DNA of 39,827 nt from Myxococcaceae bacterium (GTDB lineage Bacteria; Myxococcota; Myxococcia; Myxococcales; UBA5297): assembly GCA_017500825.1 (NCBI GenBank), contig JAFVYB010000028.1, forward strand, positions 1 through 39,827, in the 5' to 3' direction. Positions 24,368 to 32,880 of this stretch are shown piece after piece; position 1 is the stretch's first letter; each line of letters starts with the position of its first letter. The position numbers and the translations under genes were made by a program. The notes under the pieces are model-generated. The model was not told where the DNA came from. It saw only the letters and a program-made list of their open reading frames with translations, and ran no database searches.

Positions 24368-24433
24368 CCTTGGGCAAAAATTCAATCCTCAAATGAGGCA
24401 GGGGCCGTCCCGCGTCTGGCGTGGCGGCCATCG

Positions 24434-24447
24434 TTTTTTGAGCGCTC
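24434..24447 (+). promoter_or_regulatory. TTTTTTGAGCGCTC motif upstream of panC
   Basis: The palindrome GAGCGCTC preceded by six T lies 30-43 nt before the panC start. The same motif lies upstream of truD (22758-22772), and on the minus strand TTTTGAGCGCTC (3882-3871) lies upstream of ftsA. It could be an operator, but its role is unknown and the match may be partly chance. Confidence 0.25.
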
Positions 24448-24476
24448 GACGCGAATCGATGCGCGAAAGGCTGGAC

Positions 24477-25325
24477 ATGATCGACATCGCCCGCACCGGC
24501 GCCGAGGTCCGCGACTTCAGGCGCCGCCTCGCCGCACAAGGCAAAACGCTCGCCCTCGTCCCGACCATGGGTTTTTTGCACGAGGGGCACCTCTCGCTCT
24601 TTCGCGAAGCCCGAAAGCGCGCCGACGTGTGCGCCGCCTCGCTCTTCGTCAATCCGACTCAGTTCGGCCCGAGCGAAGACCTGGCGCGCTACCCACGCGA
24701 CGAGGCGGGCGACTTCGCCAAGATGGAGGCAGAGGGCGTGTCGCTCGTCTTCGCCCCGGACGCCGACGAGATTTATCCGGCGGGTGAAGAGACGCGGGTC
24801 GAGGTCGAACGGCTCTCCGATCGCCTTTGCGGGCGCTCGCGGCCCGGGCACTTTCGCGGCGTGGCCACCGTGGTGCTCAAGCTCTTCAACCTCTTCCAGC
24901 CAGAGGTCGCCGTCTTTGGCGAAAAGGACTTTCAGCAGCTCATGGTCATCCGGCGCATGGCGCGCGACCTCTTCCTCGACGTGGAGATCGTGGGCGCTCC
25001 CCTGATTCGGGAGGCGGACGGCCTCGCGCTCAGCTCGCGCAACAGCTACCTCTCGGCGGAGGATCGGCAGCGGGCGCTGGGGCTCTCGCGCGCGCTCAAA
25101 GCCATGCGGGACGCGGTCCAATCAGGTGAGAACGACACGGCGGCGCTGCGCTCGATCGGCAGCCAAATCCTGAGCGAACACGGGCTCGTCGAGGACTACC
25201 TGGCGATCGTCGACGAACAGACGCTGGATCCCGTCGATCGACTTGGCGCTGGCCCCACGCGCGCGCTTATCGCTGCCCACTGCGCTGGTGTCCGCCTCAT
25301 CGACAACGCGCCGCTTGGCCGCTGA
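24477..25325 (+). CDS. panC: Pantoate--beta-alanine ligase (pantothenate synthetase)
   Basis: PanC joins pantoate and beta-alanine with ATP, giving pantothenate, the vitamin precursor of coenzyme A. It has 282 residues. The nucleotidyltransferase motif VPTMGFLHEGHLSLFR (28-43) includes the HxGH signature. NPTQFGPSEDLARYPR, GHFRGVATVV and VFGEKDFQQLMVIRRM follow. The SSRNSYLS segment (about 187-193) is the KMSKS-like loop. The ATG at 24477 has AAAGG six nt upstream. The frame is open 28 codons further upstream without homology. It is 109 nt after truD and convergent with mnmE, whose stop is only 11 nt away. PanB and PanD are not in the window. Confidence 0.98.
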   Translation: MIDIARTGAEVRDFRRRLAAQGKTLALVPTMGFLHEGHLSLFREARKRADVCAASLFVNPTQFGPSEDLARYPRDEAGDFAKMEAEGVSLVFAPDADEIYPAGEETRVEVERLSDRLCGRSRPGHFRGVATVVLKLFNLFQPEVAVFGEKDFQQLMVIRRMARDLFLDVEIVGAPLIREADGLALSSRNSYLSAEDRQRALGLSRALKAMRDAVQSGENDTAALRSIGSQILSEHGLVEDYLAIVDEQTLDPVDRLGAGPTRALIAAHCAGVRLIDNAPLGR

Positions 25326-25336
25326 GGGCGCCAGGC

Positions 25337-26671
25337 TCACTTGCCGATGCAAAAGCGCGAAAAGATCTCGTCGAGCAGCGCGTCATCGACCTGTTTGCCG
25401 ACGATTCTGTCGAGGCAGCGCGCGGCCTCGCCGAGGTCGTAGGCGCAGATTTCGAGGGGGGATTCCCGCGCGTTGACAGCGGCCTGGCGCAGGGCGGTTT
25501 CGGCCTGTTCGAGGAGTTCGGCGTGGCGACGGTTGGTCACGATCAGCTCGCCGCTCAGTCCCTGGCCTTCGCCGCGCAGCGCTCGCACGATCGCCGACTT
25601 CAACGCCGAGAGCCCCTGTCCTGTCCGCGCGCTCACCCGGATCGCCGCGTGCGCGTCGAGCCCGAGATCGAGCTTGTTCTCGACGACGAGGAGTTCCACC
25701 GGGAGGCACTCGGGAGGCGGCACTGGAGACACCGGATCGAGCACCCAAAGGCAGAGTCCGGCGCGCTCCATCTCCGCCCGCGCCCGCTCGATGCCCTGCC
25801 GCTCGACACGTCCGGCGCCCTCGTCGCGCAGGCCCGCCGTGTCCACCAGGGTGCAGGGAATGCCGTCGAGATCGACGCGCGCCTCGATGGCGTCGCGGGT
25901 GGTGCCTGGGGCGTCGTCGGTGAGGGCACGCGATTCGCCGATGAGCGCATTGAAGAGGCTGCTCTTGCCAGCGTTGGGGGCGCCGGCGATGGCCACGCGC
26001 ACACCTTCGCGCAGGGCGCGGCCAAGGCGATGGGTCGATCTGAGCGCGGCGCAGCGTTCGGCGAGGGAGGTGGCGCGCTCGGCGTAGTCGGCAATCGGCG
26101 CGTCGAGGAGTTCCAGATCTTCGGGAAAGTCGAGCAGCGCCTCGATCTCGGCCCGCAGGCGCAGAAGATCGCGGTCGATTCCGTCGATGGCCTGCCCCAG
26201 GGCGCCAAAGAGCTGACCGCGCGCGGCACAAAGCGCCGCCTTGGTCTCCGCGCCCACCAGATCGGCGATGGCCTCCGCGCGTTCGAGGCTGATGCGACCG
26301 TTGAGAAAGGCCCGGCGCGACAGTTCACCAGGAGCGGCGGCACGCGCGCCCGCGGCGTGGGCCGCGTCGAGAATGGCGGCCACCTGAAGCGTTCCGCCGT
26401 GGCACTGCAGTTCGACGATGTCCTCGCCGGTGAACGAAGCCGGGCCCTGGAAATAGAGGACGATGGCCTCGTCGAGGACTTCGCCACTTCGCGGATGGCG
26501 GATCTCGCGCAGGAGGGCGCGGCGGGCAGGGACGGCGGCGGGCAGCAAGGTCAGACGGCGCGCCACGTCGAGGGCGTGGGGGCCGGCGATGCGGATGATG
26601 GCGACGCCTGCGGGAGAGGCGCCGGTGGCCAGCGCGGCGAGGGTGTCGGTCGTCGAGTCGAAAAGATGCAT
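25337..26671 (-). CDS. mnmE: tRNA modification GTPase MnmE
   Basis: MnmE works with MnmG to modify the wobble uridine (C5 carboxymethylaminomethyl group) of several tRNAs. It has 444 residues. The N-terminal folate-binding domain begins DTLAALATGASPAGVAIIR and includes FTGEDIVELQCHGG. The G domain has the P-loop GAPNAGKSS (230-238), switch residues TTRD (257-260), DTAGLR (277-282) and NKLD (332-335). The C-terminus is FCIGK (440-444), the family signature with the functional cysteine. Its ATG at 26671 has AGG about nine nt upstream. It converges on panC without room for a terminator between them. The open plus-strand frames across it are shadows. Confidence 0.98.
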   Translation of the reverse strand: MHLFDSTTDTLAALATGASPAGVAIIRIAGPHALDVARRLTLLPAAVPARRALLREIRHPRSGEVLDEAIVLYFQGPASFTGEDIVELQCHGGTLQVAAILDAAHAAGARAAAPGELSRRAFLNGRISLERAEAIADLVGAETKAALCAARGQLFGALGQAIDGIDRDLLRLRAEIEALLDFPEDLELLDAPIADYAERATSLAERCAALRSTHRLGRALREGVRVAIAGAPNAGKSSLFNALIGESRALTDDAPGTTRDAIEARVDLDGIPCTLVDTAGLRDEGAGRVERQGIERARAEMERAGLCLWVLDPVSPVPPPECLPVELLVVENKLDLGLDAHAAIRVSARTGQGLSALKSAIVRALRGEGQGLSGELIVTNRRHAELLEQAETALRQAAVNARESPLEICAYDLGEAARCLDRIVGKQVDDALLDEIFSRFCIGK

Positions 26672-26854
26672 GGACAGTGCCTGGGCGTGAGGGGGCGCGC
26701 GACATGGTCCAGCGCAGGGCCAGCGTCAATGAATCGCCGGGCAGCCAGGTCCGCCTTGCGGCGCGCGGATGGCGCGGTCGGAAAGTATCGGCACGCGCGG
26801 TTGCGGATTAGAGACGCCGCCCCTCAAGTTCGCTCGACGCCGAGGAGGGCGCCC

Positions 26855-27730
26855 ATGACAGACGCACGCGAGACAGAGACCGAGACGGAAAACGGGAATG
26901 GAGCCGGGACAGCGCCAGAGGCCGCCCATGACGCGGCTGAAACGCCTGCCCAGGCCCAAGCCGACGCGACGGCAGACAGCGCGGTCGCCGCGACCGAAAA
27001 ATCGACCGAACAGTCTCTGCCGGACGCCGCCACCTCCGAAGGCGCAGGTCCATCCAATGCCGACGCCAGCGCCGACGCCAATGCGACGCCTGAAGCTGTC
27101 GATGCCGATGAAACCGCCCTTCCGCTGGACGAGGACTTCTCCTGGCCAGAACGCCCCAAGCGCCGCGGCCCTGGCGTGGCTCTGGCGCTCGCCGCCGTCG
27201 CCCTGTGCGCCTTCCTCGCCTTCGAGTCGCGCCACGCCTTTGCCTACTGGCTGACGGCCTCCGGAGAGCCGGTCACACTCGACGCCCAAACCCTCGCCGA
27301 CGCGACCGCCCTCGACGCCCTCGACAACCACCTGGTCCGGATTCAGGGCACGCCCGGCGCCTCTGCCGCGCGCTTCAAGGAGCGCTTCGTCGCCCGCGAA
27401 CTCGTGGCCATCGGAGGCACCCCCGTCCTTCTGCAGCGCGCCCCGACCCGCGCCCCCGGATCGATGATCCCGCAGGACCCGCCCCCGGATCGCGCGCCCG
27501 TCGATGTCACCGGTCGCCTCGTCCGCGACAGCTCGCTCGATCGCGACTACGGCGAGGCCTTCGCGGCCTTTCTCCAGCGCGGCGAGGTCGAACTCGTCGG
27601 CGGCCACGTCTACGTCCTCATCCAGGACGAGCGCCCGCGCGCTGGCTGGCAGACACCGCTCCTTCTCCTCGCGCTGGCCCTGCTCGCCTTCGTCAACGGT
27701 CGCTACATCGTCCGTTCCTGGCGTCGCTGA
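26855..27730 (+). CDS. Two-helix membrane protein of unknown function
   Basis: This 291-residue protein is not recognised. It has a long N-terminal region rich in Ala, Glu, Asp and Thr (1-95, probably disordered and cytoplasmic), a basic stop (PERPKRRG), one membrane helix (about 106-124), a domain of about 140 residues likely outside the membrane, a second helix (about 267-282) and a short basic C-terminal tail (GRYIVRSWRR). A positive tail at each helix end supports both termini in the cytoplasm. The ATG at 26855 has GAGGAGGG with a five-nt gap. A much longer open frame upstream overlaps mnmE on the other strand and is a composition artefact. It is divergent from mnmE. Confidence 0.8.
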   Translation: MTDARETETETENGNGAGTAPEAAHDAAETPAQAQADATADSAVAATEKSTEQSLPDAATSEGAGPSNADASADANATPEAVDADETALPLDEDFSWPERPKRRGPGVALALAAVALCAFLAFESRHAFAYWLTASGEPVTLDAQTLADATALDALDNHLVRIQGTPGASAARFKERFVARELVAIGGTPVLLQRAPTRAPGSMIPQDPPPDRAPVDVTGRLVRDSSLDRDYGEAFAAFLQRGEVELVGGHVYVLIQDERPRAGWQTPLLLLALALLAFVNGRYIVRSWRR

Positions 27731-27781
27731 CCCCCTCGCGAGGGCGTCCCAGCCCCCCTTTTCGCCCTACCGGACCGCTTC

Positions 27782-27810
27782 TTGACGCTCTCAGACGAGC
27801 TGAAGATAAG
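27782..27810 (+). promoter_or_regulatory. Putative promoter of the pseudo-receiver gene
   Basis: TTGACG (27782-27787) and GATAAG (27805-27810) are separated by 17 nt, an ideal spacing for a housekeeping sigma factor. Transcription would start about 90 nt before the TTG at 27906. Confidence 0.4.
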
Positions 27811-27905
27811 GGCGCCCCTTTCGACGCCGGCCAGGCCCCGCAACCTCGGAATCCACCCTTTGCGCCGGACCCTCGTGGGCGGGCGCCACCGCTCGGAGCA
27901 AGACT

Positions 27906-30470
27906 TTGATCCAGCACCACCTCTTGTTGGTCGACGGCAACCTGAACGAACGCGGCGTGAGGGAGCGCTTCTTCGAGTCCGAGGGATTTTCCGTCGCGAC
28001 GGCCGCCACCGCAGAGGAGGCGCTCTCGATTCTGGCCACCGACCCGCTGCCGGTCCTCGTGATCAGCGCGGTCCACCTGGAGAGCATCGACGGCTTCGCG
28101 CTGTGTGAATGCCTGAGCCACCAGGAAGCGACGCGCGACATTCCCTTCATTCTCATCGCCGACCGCCCCCTGGGCGACTTGCCGCCAGTCGACCAGCTGC
28201 TCGTGAAGCAAAAGCTCAAGCAAGTCGGCGTTGAGGCGGACGACTACCTGCCCCGGAGCGTCGATCTCGGCGCGCTGCTCGATCGCGCGGTCCTGCACAT
28301 CACGCTCGTCGGGCGCGCTCAGCTGACGCAGGCGCTTCTGGATGGAACGACGCGCAGTGGGCGTCTGGAATACATGGGCGTCGTCGAGCTCGCGCAGCTC
28401 TTCGAGACCTCCGGGCGCTCGGGCAAGGTCCTGTTCGAGCTGAACGGCGATCGCGCCCAGCTCTTTTTCCGCGACGGCCAGCTCATCGACGCGCGCGTTG
28501 GCTACCTGAGCGAAAAGCGCGCTTTTTTCCGACTGCTCGCGGCGAGCGAGGGCGAGTTCGAGCTCACCTTTGGCGAACCGGGACGACCCGCCCGCATCGA
28601 GACGCCGACCAAGGCGCTGATCGCCGAGGGAACGCGCCGTCTGGAAGAGCTCCGCTGGATGGCGACGCAGCTGCCGCCACTCGACACGGTGCTCGAATTC
28701 AACCTCGACCTGCTCTCCGAGCGCCTCTCCGAGATTCCCGACGAGACGAACGAGCTGATGCGCCACTTCGACGGCCGGCGGACGCTCCGCGAAGTGCTCG
28801 AACTGGCGGCGCAGGACGATCTGGGGGCCATGGGCGTCGTCGGCAACCTGGTCTTCGACGGACTGCTCGTGCCCTCGGCCGCGGACGCGCGCGACGTTCG
28901 CGAAGCCAAAGACGATCAGGCACAGGCCACGCCGTTTCCGCAGGCGGAAGAGACGCCCCCGCCCCCCGCCGAGCGCGATTTTGCGCGGAGCGCGACAGGC
29001 GAGGCGCAGGCGACGCCGGCAGAGCTTCTTTTCTTTGAGGAGGCGGCGACCGAACGCGAGGCGCGGACAGGCGGAGAACACGCCGCGGAAGAACAGGCGC
29101 ACCTTCAGGGCGAATTTCAGGCCTTCGAGGGCGTCCAGATCGGTGGCGCCGCGGCCGAATACGGGCGGTCTCAGGAAGAAGACGCCTCCGCGGACGCGGA
29201 AGAGAGCGCGACGGCCGAGAGCAGCGCCGACAACGCCAACGCCAGCCCTGCCCAAGACGCGCCGGTCTCCCTGGATGAAAGCGACGACGATTTTGGCTTC
29301 TTCAAGAACCCGCCCGCGCGTGCCGAAACGATGTCGGCACCAGCGCCAGCGGTGGAAGTTTCGGCGGCACTGGCGACAGACGACGCGTCCACCTCTGCCC
29401 ATGCCCCGTCATCCAAGCCCGCGACGCTCCCCGCCCCGTCTGTCTCGCTCTCAGGCGCGCTCGCGCGTCCCCAGCCAACGCCTGTGAGCGCGGAGCTGGC
29501 GGCTGTGTCGGATCAGGAGATGATCGACGCGCTGCGCCCCTCGCGACGCTGGCCGCTCACTGTCCTCGGCGCGGCGATCCTGCTCGGCGTCGGCCTTCTG
29601 GCCGGACAATTCCTGGCGGACGGCTCTGAAGACTCGGACACGCCACCGGCTCCAGTGTCGAGCGCGAGCGTTCCCCAGGCCTCCGCGGCACAACCTCCCG
29701 CCTCCGCCCCGGTCGCCACCAAGCCCCCCGCGACAAACGACGCGACACTGACACCGCCAGCGGCCAGCGATTCGTCGGCGGCCACGGCACTCTCTCAGGA
29801 ACAGGCGAACGCGACCGCTCCAGGCGACGCGACGCCCCCCCCAAACGCCCCCATGGCGAGCGCGCCCCAGCCTGAACCGTCCCCCGCGCCGGTCCTCGCC
29901 AAGACGACAGAAACAGCGCCCGCCGCCCCGGATCCGGTCGCCACCAAGTCGCCCGCGACAAACGACGATCCACCTGCGCCCGCACCGCAGCCGACGCCCG
30001 CGCCCGCCAAAGTCGCCGCAGCCGTTCAGCCTCCACCCGCGCCCGAACCTGAGCCCGCGCCCGCCCCAGATCCCGAAGCGGCGGAAGAAGCCTGGGAAAA
30101 ACTCCTCGAACGCGGCGAAGCGCTTCTCAACGCCGAGCGCCTGCCTGCCGCGGCCAAGGTCTTCCGCGAGGCGATCAAAAAGCGGCCCAACGACCAGCGC
30201 GCCCTCTCCGGTCTGGGACGCGCTCTCATCGACCGCAGCCCCAATCAGGCCATCAAGCACCTGAAGCGCGCGCTCAAGCTCGACCCCACCGACGCGTTGG
30301 CCTGGCACGACCTCGGCGTCGCCTACCAGTTCTCCTCGCCCGAACGCCCCCGCGAGGCGCTCCACGCTTACGAGCAGTTCCTCGACTACGCGCCCGACAG
30401 CAAGAAGCCCAACGCCGAAGAAATCCGCACCATCGTCAAGATGCTGAAGGAGGAGCTGGCCGCGCAGTGA
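27906..30470 (+). CDS. Pseudo-receiver / PATAN (DUF4388) / transmembrane / TPR protein
   Basis: This is an 854-residue signalling protein with an unusual domain order. Residues 1-125 look like a response-regulator receiver but have lost the key residues. D10 remains, but the phosphoacceptor aspartate is A55 ([13 protein letters not shown]), the conserved Ser/Thr is A85, and the lysine is R117. A PATAN/DUF4388 domain (about 143-225, [24 protein letters not shown]) follows, then about 320 residues of acidic, low-complexity sequence, a membrane helix (about 546-568), a Pro/Ala-rich stretch, and TPR repeats (about 727-854). The start is a TTG at 27906 with GGAG seven nt upstream; no better start is near. 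I infer cytoplasmic signalling domains joined to an extracytoplasmic TPR. It precedes glnS, cheY and cheA. Confidence 0.88.
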   Translation: MIQHHLLLVDGNLNERGVRERFFESEGFSVATAATAEEALSILATDPLPVLVISAVHLESIDGFALCECLSHQEATRDIPFILIADRPLGDLPPVDQLLVKQKLKQVGVEADDYLPRSVDLGALLDRAVLHITLVGRAQLTQALLDGTTRSGRLEYMGVVELAQLFETSGRSGKVLFELNGDRAQLFFRDGQLIDARVGYLSEKRAFFRLLAASEGEFELTFGEPGRPARIETPTKALIAEGTRRLEELRWMATQLPPLDTVLEFNLDLLSERLSEIPDETNELMRHFDGRRTLREVLELAAQDDLGAMGVVGNLVFDGLLVPSAADARDVREAKDDQAQATPFPQAEETPPPPAERDFARSATGEAQATPAELLFFEEAATEREARTGGEHAAEEQAHLQGEFQAFEGVQIGGAAAEYGRSQEEDASADAEESATAESSADNANASPAQDAPVSLDESDDDFGFFKNPPARAETMSAPAPAVEVSAALATDDASTSAHAPSSKPATLPAPSVSLSGALARPQPTPVSAELAAVSDQEMIDALRPSRRWPLTVLGAAILLGVGLLAGQFLADGSEDSDTPPAPVSSASVPQASAAQPPASAPVATKPPATNDATLTPPAASDSSAATALSQEQANATAPGDATPPPNAPMASAPQPEPSPAPVLAKTTETAPAAPDPVATKSPATNDDPPAPAPQPTPAPAKVAAAVQPPPAPEPEPAPAPDPEAAEEAWEKLLERGEALLNAERLPAAAKVFREAIKKRPNDQRALSGLGRALIDRSPNQAIKHLKRALKLDPTDALAWHDLGVAYQFSSPERPREALHAYEQFLDYAPDSKKPNAEEIRTIVKMLKEELAAQ

Positions 30471-30520
30471 GCGCCCATCGAGCGCCGACGCCCCTCCCCT
30501 TCCCTGCCCAGCCGCATCCG

Positions 30521-30563
30521 AGGACCTCGCGCCCCACTCTCCTGGCGAGGTCCTTTCCTTTTT
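30521..30563 (+). terminator. Intrinsic terminator after the pseudo-receiver gene
   Basis: A perfect 10-bp stem AGGACCTCGC / GCGAGGTCCT (30521-30530 and 30545-30554) has a 14-nt loop and is followed at once by TTCCTTTTT. It lies 51 nt after the stop codon, so glnS has its own promoter. Confidence 0.85.
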
Positions 30564-30639
30564 CCGCCCCAAACTCTCACGCGCCCGCAACCGACGCCTA
30601 CAGACGAGCGGCCGGCGCGCGACACGAAAGGACCTCCGC

Positions 30640-32319
30640 ATGAGCAGCACCGACCCCGTCGAACAGGGCTCGCACTTCATCCACGAGATCATCGACGGCG
30701 AACTGGCCTCGAAAAAGGTCGAGGGCGTCGTCACGCGCTTCCCGCCCGAGCCCAACGGCTACCTCCACATCGGCCACGCCAAATCGATCTGCCTCAACTT
30801 TGGAACGGCGCTCAAATACGGCGGCCGCTGTCACCTGCGCTTCGACGACACCAACCCGACGAAGGAAGAGCAGGAGTTCATCGACTCGATCATGGCCGAC
30901 GTGCGCTGGCTCGGCTTCGACTGGGGCGAGCACCTCTATTTCGCCTCCAGCTACTTCGAGCAGCTCTACGCCTGGGCCGAAGATCTCATCCGCGACGGAA
31001 AGGCCTACGTCTGCGACCTCAGCGCCGACGAGGTGCGCGCCTATCGCGGAACGCTCACCGAACCTGGTCGCCCAAGCCCCTATCGCGACCGCTCCATCGA
31101 GGAGAATCTCGACCTCTTCCGGCGCATGCGACAGGGCGAATTCGAGGACGGCGCCAAGACGCTGCGGGCCAAAATCGACATGGCCTCGCCCAACCTCAAC
31201 CTGCGCGACCCGGCGCTCTACCGCATCCGCCGCGCCCACCATCCGCGCACCGGCGACGCGTGGTGCATCTACCCCATGTATGACTGGGCCCACGGTCAGT
31301 CCGACGCCATCGAGCGCATCACCCACTCGCTGTGCACGCTCGAATTCGAGAACCACCGACCGCTCTATGACTGGTTCCTTGGCCAGATCGACGCGCCGAG
31401 CCACCCCCGCCAGATCGAGTTCGCGCGCCTCAATCTGACCTACACGGTGATGAGCAAGCGCGTGCTGCGCCGCCTGGTCGAAGAGGGATTCGTCGACGGT
31501 TGGGACGATCCGCGCATGCCGACCATCGCCGGACTGCGCCGCCGCGGTTACACCCCCGCCTCGATTCGCGCCTTCTGCGAGCGCATCGGCCTGTCCAAGC
31601 GCGAGAGCCTCGTCGACGTGACGCTGCTCGAAAACGCCGTGCGCGACGACCTCAACGCCAGCGCGCCGCGCGTCATGGGTGTGCTCGACCCGATCAAAGT
31701 GGTCATCGAGAACTGGGACGAGGACAAGGTCGAGATGCTGGAGGTGCCCTACCACCCGGATAAGCCCGAGTTCGGCAGCCGCCAGGTGCCCTTCACGCGA
31801 GAGATCTTCATCGAGCGCGACGACTTCATGGAGGACCCGCCCAAGAAGTTCTTCCGCCTCGCCCCCGGCCGCGAGGTGCGCCTGCGCTGGGCCTACTTCC
31901 TCAAGTGCGAGCGCGTGGTGAAAGACGAAGCGGGCAACATCGTCGAGCTGCGTTGCACCATCGATCCCGAGACCAAAGGCGGCGCGCCAAGCGATGGCCG
32001 CAAGGTCAAGGGCACCATCCACTGGGTCAGCGCGCAGGACAGCCTCGAAGCCGAGGTGCGCCTCTACGACCGCCTCTTCAACGAGGAAGCGCCGTCGGCC
32101 TCTGACTTCGAAAAGTCGCTCAACCCCGGCTCGCTCAGGACAGTCCGCGCGCGCGTCGAAAAAAGCCTCTCCCAGGCCAGCGGCGGCGCCCACTTCCAGT
32201 TCGAGCGCCAGGGCTACTTCTTCACCGACCCCGTCTCGTCCAAAGAGGGCGCGCCCGTCTTCAACCGCGTGGTGCCGCTGCGCGACACATGGGCCAAGGT
32301 CGCCGCCAAATCGCGCTGA
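30640..32319 (+). CDS. glnS: Glutaminyl-tRNA synthetase
   Basis: GlnRS charges tRNA-Gln with glutamine and uses ATP. It has 559 residues, normal for the bacterial enzyme. The class I signature [16 protein letters not shown] (35-50) includes the HIGH motif, and VMSKR (270-274) is the KMSKS-like loop. [34 protein letters not shown] and [18 protein letters not shown] are conserved in GlnRS rather than GluRS. The C-terminal half is the anticodon-binding barrel region. AAAGGA lies about seven nt before the ATG. A strong terminator sits just upstream, and cheY starts 173 nt after it. Its presence suggests that glutamine charging is direct, not only through the transamidation route. Confidence 0.98.
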   Translation: MSSTDPVEQGSHFIHEIIDGELASKKVEGVVTRFPPEPNGYLHIGHAKSICLNFGTALKYGGRCHLRFDDTNPTKEEQEFIDSIMADVRWLGFDWGEHLYFASSYFEQLYAWAEDLIRDGKAYVCDLSADEVRAYRGTLTEPGRPSPYRDRSIEENLDLFRRMRQGEFEDGAKTLRAKIDMASPNLNLRDPALYRIRRAHHPRTGDAWCIYPMYDWAHGQSDAIERITHSLCTLEFENHRPLYDWFLGQIDAPSHPRQIEFARLNLTYTVMSKRVLRRLVEEGFVDGWDDPRMPTIAGLRRRGYTPASIRAFCERIGLSKRESLVDVTLLENAVRDDLNASAPRVMGVLDPIKVVIENWDEDKVEMLEVPYHPDKPEFGSRQVPFTREIFIERDDFMEDPPKKFFRLAPGREVRLRWAYFLKCERVVKDEAGNIVELRCTIDPETKGGAPSDGRKVKGTIHWVSAQDSLEAEVRLYDRLFNEEAPSASDFEKSLNPGSLRTVRARVEKSLSQASGGAHFQFERQGYFFTDPVSSKEGAPVFNRVVPLRDTWAKVAAKSR

Positions 32320-32492
32320 GCCCCCCCCCCACTCCAGACACCTGATCCCGGGCCCGGGGCGCGCTCGGGATCGCCACAAAGCAAGTCCATCCGACGGCTT
32401 GAAATGTCCCTACTCATCCCTTAAGGGCCCCGGCTTTTTTTGCGCCCCTCTCATCCGCGCCCCACCTTCATCCCTTCGAAGAGGTTGTCAGC

Positions 32493-32858
32493 ATGGCCAA
32501 GCGAGTTCTCATCGTCGACGACGCGATCTTCATGCGCGACATGATCCGAGACATCTTCACCGCCGATGGGTTTGAAGTCGTCGGCGAGGCGGTCCACGGA
32601 CTGGAGGCCATCGAAAAATACAAAGAGCTCTCACCCGATTTCGTCACCATGGACATCGTGATGCCCTTCAAGAGCGGCATCGAGGCCACGCGCGAAATCA
32701 TCAAATTCGACCCGGCCGCCAAAATCATCATGTGCAGCGCCCTCGGACAGGAAGCGCTCGTGATGGAGGCCATCGAGTCTGGCGCGAGCGACTTTGTAGT
32801 GAAGCCTTTCCGCTCCGAAGACGTGCTCGCGGTCGTTCACAAAGTCTTGGGCGTCTGA
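32493..32858 (+). CDS. cheY: CheY-like response regulator
   Basis: This is a 121-residue single-domain receiver. All phosphorylation residues are present: D9/D10 (VLIVDD), phosphoacceptor D54 (VTMDIVMP), S82 (MCSALGQ) and K104 (VVKPF). In contrast to the pseudo-receiver upstream, it should be phosphorylated normally. GAAGAGG precedes the ATG by eight nt. CheA begins 22 nt after its stop, so they form one unit, and CheY is the likely target of CheA. Whether it acts on a flagellar motor, a type IV pilus or another output cannot be told from here. Confidence 0.96.
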   Translation: MAKRVLIVDDAIFMRDMIRDIFTADGFEVVGEAVHGLEAIEKYKELSPDFVTMDIVMPFKSGIEATREIIKFDPAAKIIMCSALGQEALVMEAIESGASDFVVKPFRSEDVLAVVHKVLGV

Positions 32859-32880
32859 CGCGTCGAGTGAGCGCGGCCAG

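Noticed and set aside
22649..24385. 578-codon minus-strand frame across truD
   Set aside because: It is antisense to a well-supported truD and contains no recognised domain. This is usual for GC-rich DNA.
30598..32379. 593-codon minus-strand frame across glnS
   Set aside because: It is the antisense shadow of glnS, which has all its motifs. No ribosome site or homology is visible.
32395..32445. T7 run after GGGCCCCGGC, possible terminator of glnS
   Set aside because: I could not find a proper stem. The palindromic CCCTTAAGGG lies close by, but without a loop or T tail in the right place.
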